Source of the DNA: Podocnemis expansa
Lineage: Eukaryota > Chordata > Testudines > Podocnemididae
Direction of reading: 5' to 3'
Assembly: GCA_007922195.1 (NCBI GenBank)
Contig: ML682005.1
Coordinates: 34,334,914 to 34,398,913 of the forward strand
Length of the DNA: 64,000 nt
Made by a program: the position numbers and the translations under genes. The notes beneath the pieces were generated by a model, which saw nothing but the letters and a program-made list of their open reading frames with translations, was not told the DNA's origin and made no database searches. The first letter of the stretch is position 1. Each line of letters opens with the position of its first letter. Positions 34,721 through 46,421 of the stretch are shown here, in pieces.

Positions 34721-35110
34721 TAGGTACATAAAAATAGCCACACTGGGTCAGACCAATGGTTGATATTGCCCAGTATCTTGTCTCTGACAATGGAAACTGT
34801 CAGATACTTCTTGCAGTTGAAGCTATAGTGACACCCATAATGTGGGGTTGTCCCCCTCACCATCTTGGCTAATATTTGTTGCTGGCCTGTCCTTCAGGAG
34901 CTTATTGAATGCTTTTTGAACTCATTTCTATTTTTGACTTTCCCATGGCAATGAGAAGTGAGCATGCATTATATGAATAACTACTTCTCTTTGTTTGTCT
35001 TAAACCTGAAGACTATTAATTTCATCAGGTGACCCTTAGCTCTTCTGTCATGTGAAGGAATAAATAACATTTCACTAATCACTTTGTATTAACCTTTGCC
35101 TTTGGATCAT
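34721..35110 (-). mobile_element. CR1 LINE 3' fragment, different subfamily
   Basis: The antisense 3' end begins with TAGGTACATAAAAATAGCCA, then CACTGGGTCAGACCAATGGT. It continues through GACACCCATAATGTGGGGTT, CATCTTGGCTAATATTTGTT, AATAACTACTTCTCTTTGTT and TTAATTTCATCAGGTGACCC. This is the layout of a second reptilian CR1 lineage (the 'gccatactgggtcagaccaatggtcc' type), clearly different from the CATAGAATCATAG copies. It is non-coding 3' sequence only, 5'-truncated at an approximate boundary. Confidence 0.8.
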
Positions 35111-35344
35111 TTGCATTCATCAAGTCACTTGTATTCTATTAACCTGAAGATGTAGTCTACAGCTATTTTATTGACTTGCTCCTCAAAGTCAGACACATGT
35201 TTTACATGAATATTGCTTTCAAGTCACGGCATCTCTTGCGCACAGTGAAATTTTCTAACATGTCTCCGTTGCTTTGTTCACTTAGCTTTAATTTCTGATC
35301 AAAGAAGTTTCAAATAAGCTTAAGGACATGATCTATTAAATCAT

Positions 35345-35405
35345 CTTTAGAGCCTTCAGTTTTGTGTTTTAGAGGCTTTAGAGCCTTCAGTTTTAATGTT
35401 TCTGT
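35345..35405 (+). repeat. Tandem duplication, 31-bp unit
   Basis: CTTTAGAGCCTTCAGTTTT occurs at 35345-35363 and again at 35376-35394, perfectly conserved over 19 bp. It is a simple local duplication. Confidence 0.85.
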
Positions 35406-37861
35406 AGCTTTAAAGAAGAGGGTTTTAGAAAACTTTCTTAGAAAGGAACAGGTGGGTGAGGTTTCATTCAGTTGTTTTGGTTCCAGAGTGATACTAATCT
35501 ATGGAACATGAAGAAAGCAGAGTTCACAGAAACAGTGTAATGTTTTATTGAGGTGAATTCTCTGTCATCTGGTGTCTTTTTGGTATACACAGGATTTATA
35601 CCATTAGGCAGAAAAGCTTCTCACTTCACAGTGGTAACCCAGTCCTCACTTTTAAACCTGGTGGGTCCTTAGATAGTTTTATTTAAAACTGTGTCTTTAC
35701 ATCTATAAAGAATATATGATTCCCTAAAACACCTGCACCATTAGACTTATGGTAACCAAGGCACTTGGCTATATAAGTCATCTCAAATTTGTGATATTAA
35801 AACCTTTATATCTCATTTCCTTACCACCTACTCTCTATATAAGTTCATACATGTGATTAGCTTATCTGCTCATTTTCTTGCATTTAAATGCTAGGGATTT
35901 GTGAGTGGTGTGTCACTAACAGCTTTACATTTATTTTGAAGCAATTCTTTTTGTATTTTTATACACAAGATATGTGTAGATTAAATTAATTGTCTTACAA
36001 ATGTTTGCTAAATGTCTTTTAAAAGCATAATTGCAGTTTAAAAATAATATTGTAATCATGTACAGTCATGGTGTTTATGAACATTCTAATAATAAAACCA
36101 AATCTGATTACCGTGAGATCTTCCCCCCCTACATTTTATTGCTAAATTTAATAATACAGAGAGTGCTGTGCCAAAACGCACCACACTGATCTTAATTACT
36201 TCTGTCAGTTTTTCTTTCTGTTCTTAAATGTTAACTAGTATTGGTTTCAAGAAAAGGCATAAATAAAAACACCTGCAAATATTTTCTGTTTCAAGAAACA
36301 CATGAAAATATTAAAATACCCAATGTCTCAATCTATAAGCATCTTGCATTAACACACAAAACTTCTGGTCTGTTACTAGACAAAAAATATTAACACACAG
36401 GATGATTGAAAGCAATGTTGCGTGGAGCAGGGGGTTATCTGTGAAACAGAGATCTGACATTATGCTTATGGCTCAGCTTTTTTGGATACAGAATACAATT
36501 AGCATAAGTATATAAATCTTTTAGCATAAATGCTATAGTTTGAGTTCTGCAGAACAAACTTCAGTGAAATTGGGCTACATTTTTCATCTCAGTGGGTTAA
36601 ATTCTGGCCTTATTATAGGCTATAAAAGCTCCCATTGACTTAAGTAGGGTCAGAGAATTATTTTAGAAGAGAATACATACTTTTTTTTTTTAAATAAAGC
36701 TGTTTTTTGGACTTAAACTGTGCATACATTTTGTTCTGATACTTTGTATAGGAGTAAATTTCACCCCCACCAAGTAACTCCTGTTTAGTACTGCCAAGGA
36801 CAGTATTTACGGTTTAAGCTGCATTCAGATAATCGTAGCTTCTCACCCAGAGGTGAATTTACCCTCGTGTAACACTTTCTTAGGTGAGAGAAGACTTTTC
36901 ACCCTATGTAAATGTCAGAATTCTTCTCCAAGTGAAGGGAATGGAAAAGTAGGAGGAATCTTTGTGGTTGCTGACAGACAACTGGGAAATTTAGAATAGA
37001 TGAGCCAGTTAGTGCTAAGAGATTAAAGTGGCTAATCATAATAAAGAGATTTACATGTTTGCAATGTAGCTGTTGAGATATAAATGTCTAGTGATTATGC
37101 AGTCCATACACTTTGGCTGTCAGATTAAAGGGATTCACATACTCTACAAATGTGGAAGAATACAAATCGGACATCAGTAAGAAACCCACCTGCAAGAAAA
37201 TGAATATAGAAAGAAAACTACAGTTATACATCCATAACTACATAAATAATAATTTAAAAACAAATGATTATGTATTACGATCTAATCTAAAATAATTTTG
37301 AATGTGGAAATACTCATCACAAAGTGCCAATGGGATAGTTTGATAATGGGTTATCTTTAAAGGCAAAAGAAATGTCTATAGTTAGAGAAATTAAGAGGTC
37401 TTTCAGTTCACCTTTTTGACAGAGCTCATGCATGTGCTTGTTTTGTCTGTTTCCACACAGAATTTAGTCATTACAGTTGCCCCTCAGTAACGCCCAAAGT
37501 AACATCTGCAGTAACATAAAACACAATTTCTTATTCTATTTCTGGTTATAAAATCATGTGTGTGAAGATAAGACTCATTTAAAATGTTTCAGTAAGTACT
37601 AAAACAATTTTTGAGTTGCCATTAAATATTGTTTTCTGTTATACTGAATTGTAAATATTAATTCAGTTAAAAGTTCAAATGAGTGGCAGGTTTTTGGTTT
37701 TTGTTTTGTTCCCTTCACCCCCTCCTGCTGAAATACTTATTGACGTCTTTGTGTTTGTTATGGTTCTTAAAAATGTACTGTTATGCTGGAGGATGTTAGT
37801 GGCTGTCACCAGACTGTCTGATCTGTGAGCAATCCCTTACTTCAATAAAGCTGATGACCAT
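35406..37861. other. Gene-free stretch
   Basis: AT-rich DNA with no supported gene or element. Confidence 0.5.
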
Positions 37862-38222
37862 TATAGCTGATCAGAAATTTTCTGTTGGAACAAAATTCCC
37901 TTTTTGAAAAATTTAAATTTTCCCTGAGAAAAAATCAATTTTGTTGGAGGGAAGGGAAAAAAAAAAAGATTTTCTGGAAGGACAAACAACGTGACAGCAC
38001 CCTGACTACCTTCCTGGACCATGACTGTCAATTTCACTTAATGATGCTGGCACCTAGGGAAACTAACAAGACCCTTCCCTGAAGGTGGCAAGTTAAAAGG
38101 TTCCATGTCAGTTCTTTCCAAAATGAAACTTTTGGAAATTTCAGTCCCATGAAAAATGTCAAGGTTTTACTTTCCATCACAAACTGGGACAATTTTATTA
38201 CCTCAAACATCAACATTTTCCG
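37862..38222. mobile_element. Probable decayed GAGCTGG-ended MITE
   Basis: The left side TAGCTGATCAGAAATTTTCT then GTTGGAAC resembles the 'agagctggtcagaaaattttc' start of a family also present at 40839 and 60683. The interior has the same TTTTGAAAAATTT / AAATTTTCC texture and a final AACATTTTCCG. The right terminus is not clear, so the boundaries are approximate. Confidence 0.4.
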
Positions 38223-40838
38223 TAGGACAGTAACTGTTGCCCAATTTTAATACAAATTAGCCACCCATTATTGTGGTTAAACAAAAGACACAATTAAGCT
38301 CTTTCATGGAGTAAAATAGCTAAAATAATAGACACCACCACCAAAAGACTGCACCTATGGAAGGCTTGAGCAAGAAAAAAACATTGAGAAAATAAAGGGC
38401 GCTCCTTGCAAGGTAATGGCAAAAATAGGAGCTCGGCCATTAATTGGAATGCGGCTGTGTGTGCCTGTGTGGGTCAGAAGCAGAAAGCAACCCGAAAGGC
38501 TACAAGACAGACCAAGAAAGACTGGCTTTGTAGCCATGGAAGGAAACCAAGGAAGAGCTTCTTTTGCAAAGCACTTTGAACCAAAAGGCAAATTTGGAGA
38601 TTTTGAGCAAGGAAACTGCCTCCAGTTTTAATCATTCTGTGTTTGTAGAAACAGGACTTTGTGTATATTTTTTATAAGAAAATAAACAAAACTACACCAA
38701 AGAATTACTTTCTCCTTCCAACCTATATAATCTGACAAGGTCCTGAATGTTGATTAATTGCTTATCTTGGACAAACACAGAGACAATCATATAAATGTGG
38801 GTTTTCCTGATTGCTATTTGACCTTTATGTGCATATTCCAATTGGGGATTAAAAAAACAAGAGGGTTTCGGCCCTTCCCTCTCCCCTTGAAAGCCAGAGA
38901 GAACTATTTTGCATCTTGAGAGCTTACATCAAGGCCAGCAGTCTTAATGTTGCTCCTCTGCTACATGTAAATACTGTATCTGAGCAAGCACTCTTCCTCA
39001 GCTGCTTTAAATCAAAGCCCACACATCACGTGTTGTCAAAAATTTACCCCCTTCCTGGAGTTTTGCTTTATCAATAAACATACCAACAACAATGTAATAA
39101 ATTTCAGTTCAAACCTTTACCCCAGATTTGGCCCCCCTTTAGGCTTCCTACCTCGGGATTGCTCAAGACCACTCTCTGAATGATTCTGTTCTTGCAAAAA
39201 ACCACTTCCAGTACCCATTTAACATTCTTCACCTGCTGCAGGGAGGATGTTCGAGGCAAACCCTTCCAACCTATTACAGTAAATCAACTAGCAAAGTTTG
39301 ACACATTTTTAACAACATGTATAGGGCATGGAAGTTACTGAAAAGCACAGGTCAAATTTTCCCTTCTCCTCCCAATTAAATTAAGACTGCAGGTGTCCTC
39401 CACCTGTCTGACAACTGTACATATTTTATGTGAGAAAGATTCACCTAGACAAACACAGAGACTGCAGCTGGGGATTTAGATTTTTTTTTTCCTCTCCATG
39501 ATTGATTTGGTCGTTGGCCTGTCTAATAATTAAATAAGCTGTCAGTATATATTTCAGCCAGTAAAGAAGCAGAATCCTTCAGTAATTTTCCCAGGTGCAA
39601 AGTCTCTTAAAAGCATTTTCATATCTGAAGGTGGAAATTGGCAAATAGTTTACTATATCACTGCATTAATATTCTGCATGAATATTAACAATAGAATTTT
39701 TATCACACTAAATTGAGATACTTGATACCTTCTTATACCAAGCTGCAATCAATAAATGTGTTTCTATAGAAATTTGGTTCAAATTAAATTCAGTTCAAAT
39801 GAATTGGTAAAAAAATTCAACCTGGAAAATCAATCAGCAGGGGAATATTGTTTGTGTGTTTGCTTGGAAAAGTCAGAAAAGACAAGAGAACCTGGAATAT
39901 GTCATCAAGAACTCATTGAATTATATACCTGTTTGTAGAGCACCTACAACAATGGAATTCTGTTCCTTGAATTGTGATCCTTAAAATTACTTCAACATAA
40001 ATAATAAAATTATAACATATGGTGACTAATCATTAAAATGTGAGATAAAACATACAGATACAGTAAGAAATGTAATAGCAAGCAAATGAAAATTTAACAA
40101 AAAGCTCTGTAGCTCATTAAATCTCTGTAAGAGAAACATTTGACTGAATGATGCATTTACCTGAGAACTGAGACAAATTGGAGAAGCCCAAAAAGCAATC
40201 AGCCTGAGATCTGCAGTCAGGGTAGCAACACTGGTACTTTGAAGTAGGTCCACAAAACTTTTTCGCTTACCAGTCTTTCCAGTATAACTAACTCCTATTT
40301 ATTCTAATCACACTGCTAGGCAACGACTAGGACAGTCTAAGCATTTTGCAGTGGATGAGAAGAATGATTCCTTGAGAGGCCCCAAGGTGAACTGACTGTC
40401 TTTAGATGTAGATATTTTAAAATATTGAGACTCCCTCAACCTCTGAAGTAGGAGAAATGTAGCTCATGTAAATACTTAGTCAGCCCAGAATTATTGCAAT
40501 ACAGTTGAGAACTACTCTCTGGCATGTCTCAATACAGGAGGCTGGTTAGGTCTGCTCCATCAGACCTACATTGATGGAGGAAATCCCTTTATAAAATAAA
40601 TATTCCTTAGGTAGGGGAGTGCTTCGACATATTTACAGCTCCTTTATGCAGTCACAGTGATCATAGTTAAGAACAATCAATTTCACTACATCCAACAATA
40701 GGGTATGGTGGCATTTGATGTCTTACCTGCAGCAATCCGACTGTGTCAGTTCTACAATTTCACACACTCTTGCTTTCCTGTTAGCCACTGCCAGAAGTTC
40801 TTGTAGTGCACACTGCTTGGTTCTTAGCTGCTGCTAAG
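38223..40838. other. Gene-free stretch containing possible conserved noncoding DNA
   Basis: No exon is supported. About 38640-39560 lacks repeats and is dense in homeobox-like and other motif-like words: TTGATTAATTGC, CACGTG within ATCACGTGTTG, GCATATTCCAATTGGGG, ATGATTGATTTGG, TAATAATTAAATAAG. A 15-bp phrase, GACAAACACAGAGAC, occurs at about 38772 and again at about 39448. This texture is typical of developmental enhancers, but I cannot test conservation. Confidence 0.35.
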
Positions 40839-41251
40839 TAGAGCTGGGTGGTAAATACATTTGTGGTCCTGAAAATACAAGAGAGTCCAAATTTTCTCCC
40901 CATCTCAATATTGGGATAAAAAGTAGAAATCTTGAAAATATTCACAATCCAAAAAAATGTTTTTTTTTTAATTTTGAGTCAATCAAAACATTTTATTTAG
41001 ATAATTTTAAATATTTTATTTTTTCTTTTTTGTAACTTTTTTCAGTCCAGTTAATGTGCTGATATTTTCAAACAATAAGTTAAACTGGAAAAAATATATT
41101 TTTTCATTTTGAAAATGACTATTTCTACATTTTCTTGACTTTTTTTTTTCTTTGAACCCAACCCTGTTTCAGCAAAACTTCTGGTTTCAATGAATCTGTA
41201 TTTTTCAATTAAAAAAAAAAAATCATTGGAAAGCTCCTGACCAGCTCTACC
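40839..41251. mobile_element. GAGCTGG-ended MITE
   Basis: The ends TAGAGCTGGGTGG and CCTGACCAGCTCTA are inverted (TAGAGCTGG perfect). The interior is AT-rich with TTTTGAAAAT- and TTTCATTTTGAAAATGA-like words. A TA lies at each border, compatible with a TA target duplication as in Tc1/mariner-type elements, but this is not proof. There is no coding capacity; the 69-residue - strand frame is low-complexity. Confidence 0.6.
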
Positions 41252-41582
41252 AATAAACACACTTCCATTTGCTCTGCCACTCTGCTGCCCAAGCCATTAT
41301 TCCTGCTTCCGTCTTAGACAATTATGATGGCTAGAACTTCATTTAACTGCCACTAATGTGATACTGTCCTCAATAATCCCACCCAGGGGAAAAGCTAGAA
41401 GTTTGCTCTCCTTGGCTATGTGTTCTTATAGATGAGAAACAGAGAACTGACTTAAACTTCTCTCCTGGCCAATCCATATACTCTGCTTAAAAGTGAGTAG
41501 CTGAAGTTCTGCTAAAATTTAAATGGATCATTTCTTTGTCCTTCTTATAAGAGCAGCAAGACGCTGCTGCATAATAATTTAA

Positions 41583-41716
41583 TTTCAAAAGGGATAGCTG
41601 TGTTAGTCTAGTCCAGTAAAAAACAACAAGAAGAAGTGGGATCTTCTCCCACGAAAGCTCATGCAAAAAATAAATCTGTTACTCTTAAAGTGCCACAGAG
41701 CTCCTTGTTGTTTTTT
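41583..41716. mobile_element. Short retroposed repeat, copy 5, with perfect 12-bp target duplication
   Basis: ATAATAATTTAA occurs immediately on both sides (41571-41582 and 41717-41728). This perfect 12-bp target-site duplication shows insertion through an RNA copy or a similar staggered-cut mechanism, not a 3- or 8-bp DNA-transposon event. Inside, the left module (TTTCAAAAGGGATAGCTGTG, TTAGTCTAGTCCAGTAAAA) joins directly to the hairpin AAGTGGGATCTTCTCCCACG then AAAGCTCATGC. The right module follows (AATAAATCTGTTACTCTTAA, AGTGCCACAGAGCTCC). The outermost AAAAAACAACAAG and CTTGTTGTTTTTT are inverted repeats. The body present in the other copies is missing. Confidence 0.88.
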
Positions 41717-41728
41717 ATAATAATTTAA

Positions 41729-44700
41729 GTTATCACATGATTAAAATAGTTTTCAAAGGTTGCATCATTTAGCAAAGGGAAAGGAAATTATAAATTGATT
41801 TCTAGTTTGTGACTCTTAAGAAATCACTGTGTTAGTGTAAGGCTGTCCCTCTACATGATCCTGGCAGTTATCAAAAACATTCTAAGTGTACCATAATAAG
41901 CACACAGGTGGTGTGTTTGAAATGAATTTCCCAGCTCAGCTAAAGAAAATGTTTCAGAATATGCTTGAGTAGAAGGATGAAAAATGCTCCAAAAAAGCAG
42001 CGGTAAGTCTGAAATGTGAAAGGAATGACAAGCTGTTTTAAAATCTGAAGGGAAAAAAATCCCAGTTTGTTCAGTGTATTTCTATTATTCGTGCTAAAGT
42101 TTCTGAAAAATAACATACAGTGACTGTAAACCTTATATGATGTGTAGAACATTGGTATGCAGTCCAATTTCTACTACAGGAAGTGAGAAAGCAAGGGGTC
42201 CAGTTATAACCACATTCATCTATCTATTTTGGTACATGAATGCAAAGTATTTCCAGTGCATTGTACTGAATTCCTTTGGTTGTATTCAGACTTAGGAAAT
42301 ACATAGTGCCTTGAAGAATGCATGCTGTCTACCCTAACTCAAAGAAGAAAGCTTCTGTTTCCACTCGCATTTTGCCATTTGCTTCCATGATAGAAGCTAG
42401 AGCAAAGATCATTGAGAATAATTTGTAATCATTAAAAATAGATGCTGATTATAATAGTTAATGGAAAAATAGATTTCATATACTTATACCAAAACCATAA
42501 AAGTTTATAGCTGGCCCTATGGGTGATCTCATCTTTATTAAATCACACTTAAATCAAGTGTGATAGCACTTCTAACTCAAGTTGGCTGGCTGTCTAGGAT
42601 TATAGGTTATAAATTATTGAGAGAGAGAGACATATTATAGATTAACTCAAATTAGCACAATTTATCAGCTACTAGAACACTTCTTTATAGTTTGAGATTT
42701 ATTTTGCAGTGTATCCACTCTCACTGAGATAGGTTGCCTTGACAGAGAATTAACACAAGCATAGATAACTTGAATTACTTTTGCAGAGGAAACATAGACT
42801 GCAAAGTGGGGGAAGAGGAGTCAGCCACAGTGTAGCTGATAATTACAGACACTGGAAACAACCACTACTATCTGTGTCAATAACCTCTCCAAAAGGTACA
42901 ATGTGAGGGCATGACTATGCTCCTCTCCACATGGGTCAATAAAGCTGACTGACCTTGGTGGGGCGTGGATGCTGCCTTGTCTTCCAAGATGGTGGAGCTG
43001 TCTATGCAAGAGCCTCAAAGAAGTCACAGCAAAAGAGCCACAAACATTCCTATATTGTTCATTTTGATTTATACAAACTCTAATGAAAGAACACTCCTCC
43101 AATTTGTTGGATACCTAGGGTTATTTAAAACACAAAAACAAGTAGACAAACCAATTAGTTACCCCAGAGTAATTCAAATACACGAGGACAACATAAACCA
43201 AAATTAATAAACCAGACAGATGATACACAGAATTTCAAATCCAACACTTACAGTGTACAGAAGGCTGATAACCTCAGGCTTTTGTGACCCTGAGGAGGAT
43301 GTGAGCTTGGATTACAAACATAGATCAGCAGCAAATGGGAGTTAGATTCCATGAGAAAGTGGAGTCTCATAGCCCTGCAAGCAGCATCCCATCTTGACTA
43401 CATCTTCCGGTGTCCCCTTTTCTCAGGAGTTGATCTCCTTATGTGATAAGATGGCCCTGCCTTGCACTCCCTCCCATGGCAGACTGCTGCTTAACAGATG
43501 TGCTTACTTCTGTTCCCCCTCTTCACAGCCAACAGTAACTGTGACTCACTAATTCATTACTTTGGGTCAGATTCTTAATAAAATATAGTTCAAGTGATCC
43601 ATAACAGAAGCCCCCAAACTTAATGCTTTTCTGACACTATGTGTATATAGGCCTTAAAATCCCAATAGAACTCTTCCCTAGAAGCTCCTCAGACCACACG
43701 TGAACTTCCCATTGGTTTGCACAGCTCTGTCTCCTAGGTCAGTCACTGCTGCCATGCCAACTGGAGTACAACTCCACTCTTTCCATTGGGACACCCCCAG
43801 TCTGTCCACCAATGGCTCAACCTTGCCGGAGACCAGCCATAACTTCCCATATACCATTAGCTTTTTCCAGCTCTCTGATGTGGACATGCAGGTAGGTAAA
43901 TTCCTCCATAGTCTCCCCTGCCTGTATCCCCCTCTAATCTTCACTTGAGCTTTCTGACTTAGTAAGGAAGAGGCAACTGATTCTGCTGTTCTTCTGCCTT
44001 CAGTCCTCTTCACTGCTTTGGCCCTGGATTTCCAGCTTGGGGAGGTCAGTCAAAAAGCCTCTCTGCTGTTCTCCTGCCTTCAGCCTTCCCTCAAGAAACC
44101 ATACTAGTGAATTCTCCCAGGAAACACTCACCTGCCGATCTTTATCTTCTAGTGCTTAGGTGCTCTCCGTTAAGTCCATTTGAGGTTAGCTGACCAGCCA
44201 CAGGTATACCAGTCTTTTCCTTCTTAAAAGACTGCATCTCCCTCTGAGAGGAAACTATTTGTATTTACCTCCTGGTTCCTGAGCCATCAGGGTGCATCTG
44301 CTCCACATTGTCATATTTCCCTCTGCAACCAGAAACATGTGTTGTTTAAAAACAGACACCGGGGCTTTAAGAAAAAAACTAATTATCATTGTTTTGTTAA
44401 ACTGAAACACTGATGCTGTGTAAAGTGCTAGGTTGTAAGTTAGGTTTGAACTCCTGTAGAAGGTGATACACAAAGTTGAACTGGTTTAACTAAATAGGTG
44501 AAACATTGCACCTTTAGTAAAACCAGCGCCACTTCTGTGCATAGACAAGCCCTGAGTTCCTACATTTTAACACTATAAAGTAGCCCTTAATGGTAGTTCT
44601 CACTGCTGCAGGTTATGACTGTAAACTACAATCTATTCCTGTGTGTTATTTTTACCATTCTATAAATTCACTAACAAATATTTCTGTATACTAAATGCAA

Positions 44701-45245
44701 CACATAAATAAAATCAATAGACTTTTTCATTATTAATTTAAAATGCTTCTCACAAAAAATATAACCAAGGAAGAAGATTCATAATCCCTAACTTATGAAT
44801 TATTACCATCATTGTAGAGCACATAGAAGAACAATATGAATAGGTTGGACTGCCATATCAGGATGAAACCATTAAGAAAACCCAACATATTGATACCCAT
44901 ATTTATATTATAGCAACATAAAATCTTAGTGACAAGTGAGTTGAGTTAGCCAGTTCAGATGAACTTAACATCAGTGGTAGTTAAGGCTGAACATTAGGTC
45001 ATAGGACATAATCTGATGTTGTTGCACTGGACACTCACAGTGTTGCTTTCATAATAAACCCTAGCACAAAGCAAGCTTTGGTTTCCGCAGCACTGAGTGG
45101 CCAGTATACCCCTGCTCAATCAATTCCAGAATTGCTTTCCCATCAATGCAATAACTCCATCCTTCCAAATGACACGGCTGACTGAAGACAGCAAGTAGAA
45201 TGCGTATCTCCCATCAGCATAGCCCCGCAGTGTAGATGAAGGTTT
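41729..45245. other. Gene-free stretch, 3.5 kb
   Basis: Mostly AT-rich. About 43680-44110 is less AT-rich, with three CCAAT/ATTGG words (near 43709, 43784, 43810) and a 21-bp phrase (CTGCTGTTC(T/C)TCTGCCTTCAG) repeated 80 bp apart (43983, 44063). It might be an old LTR-like remnant, but I find no partner or coding region. The 111-residue - strand frame (43678-44013) has no recognised domain. Confidence 0.45.
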
Positions 45246-45248
45246 ATA

Positions 45249-45950
45249 GGCTATGCCTACACCTAAAATCTTAGTTGGGACATGCTTAGTCCAAACGAAG
45301 TAGTTCAAAGTTAGTTTGAACTAACTTTTTGGTTCGAACTAACCACGCTTTTAACAAAACATGGGTAGTTCGAAGTAACCGATAGTTTGAACTTAGTTCA
45401 AACTAGCAGTACTACATTGTGCTAGTGTGAACTAAAGTTCAAAATACATTCAAACTAAGCAATTAGTTCAATTTTTTTCCATTCAAACTAGATAAAGACT
45501 AGTGTAGACAGGGCTCAAATTAGTTCAAATTAAGGCTCCTTAATTCAAAGGCTGTGTTCACACAGCCCTCTTATTTCAAAACAACAGAGGTGGTTTCGAA
45601 ATAAGATTTAGGCTGTTCACACGACGCACGGTTGTTTCAAAACAACGGGTCCCATTGTTTCAAAACAACGGCGTTGTTTTGAAACAAATTAAACCCCATG
45701 CGGGGACGAAACAACGCCATATGAACATGTTGTTTCGAAACAACGGTGACTTGTTTTGAAATAACTGTTCCTGAACCTGCTATTTCGCTTTGAGCTTTTT
45801 TCCTTAATTCGAATTAACAAACTGTTAATTTGAATTAAGTTATTTCGAAATAAGGCGTTATTTCAATACAAGTTGTTTCAAAACAACTGTGTCGAAATAA
45901 CCCCCGGTGTGTGAACACAGCCAAAGTAATTTGCTAGTGAAGACATAGCC
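45249..45950. mobile_element. Inverted-repeat transposon interrupted by a second one
   Basis: The left end GGCTATGCCTACACC and right end AGTGAAGACATAGCC are diverged inverted repeats of the GGCTATGTCTACACT family. ATA flanks both sides (45246-45248 and 45951-45953), a 3-bp target duplication. The interior has TAGTTCGAA / TTCAAACTA palindromes. A second right-end-like sequence, AGTGTAGACAGGGCT, lies at 45501-45515, so two related elements may have been fused or the end duplicated. A different element (45550-45922) is inserted near the right end. Confidence 0.72.
45550..45922. mobile_element. Inner nested transposon, GGCTGTGTTCACAC family
   Basis: The terminal inverted repeats are GGCTGTGTTCACAC and GTGTGTGAACACAGCC. 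AAA lies on both sides (45547-45549 and 45923-45925). The interior is dominated by TTGTTTCGAAACAA-, GTTGTTTTGAAACAA- and TTATTTCGAAATAA-type palindromes and retains many CpGs, so it is probably younger than its host. Removing it joins TTAATTCAAA to GTAATTTGCTAGTG, matching the expected end of the outer element. Confidence 0.8.
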
Positions 45951-46110
45951 ATAGGCTACACTATGATGAGCTCTAGATATTTAAAGTTATTGCAAAGAAA
46001 GTAAATTGTGGGGTTAAAAACAGATCATTATAACATTTTTAAAGAAGACGTGCTTTCTACTTTTGCCTTCAGAAAGTATTTAGTAAAACACCTAAAGAGA
46101 ATGTTGCCAA

Positions 46111-46421
46111 GTTCCAAAGGGGCAACCATGTTAGTCTAGTTCAGTAAAACAAACAGGGAGTCCTGTGACACATAAAGGCTAACAAATTTATTTAGTGCAT
46201 GAGCTTAGGTTGGAGAAATATCCTACTTCATCAGTCTCTTTGAAGATGGGAGAACTTATAGAATAGGTGGAAATAAATGCAGGGAAATGTAAGTCATGGT
46301 ATCTGGTCACACTGTAACAGCAAATCAAAGCTGTAGTTAAGATTCAAACACTGGGGAAGAGCATATAGAGGAAGATGAAGTCAAACTACCTGTTGTAATG
46401 AGAAAAAAACTGAAGTCCCTA
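46111..46421 (+). mobile_element. Short retroposed repeat, copy 4
   Basis: This is the most complete left end: GTTCCAAAGGGGCAACCATG, TTAGTCTAGTTCAGTAAAAC, GGGAGTCCTGTGACAC, TAACAAATTTATTTAGTGCA. A decayed hairpin follows (- strand reading ACTGATGAAGTAGG, then TCTCCAACC), then the body (GATGGGAGAACTTATAGAAT through AACACTGGGGAAGAGC) and ACTACCTGTTGTAATGAG near the right end. The inverted right module seen in copies 1 and 3 is missing. Confidence 0.75.

Noticed and set aside
43678..44013. 111-residue - strand frame that looked possibly retroelement-like
   Set aside because: No recognisable gag, pol or env motif, no paired LTR and no flanking coding region.
46111..46421. tRNA-like head (TTAGTCTAGTTCAGT) that might make this a tRNA-derived SINE
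   Set aside because: I could not find a convincing B box (GGTTCGANNCC) at the right distance, and the inverted end modules argue against a plain tRNA SINE.
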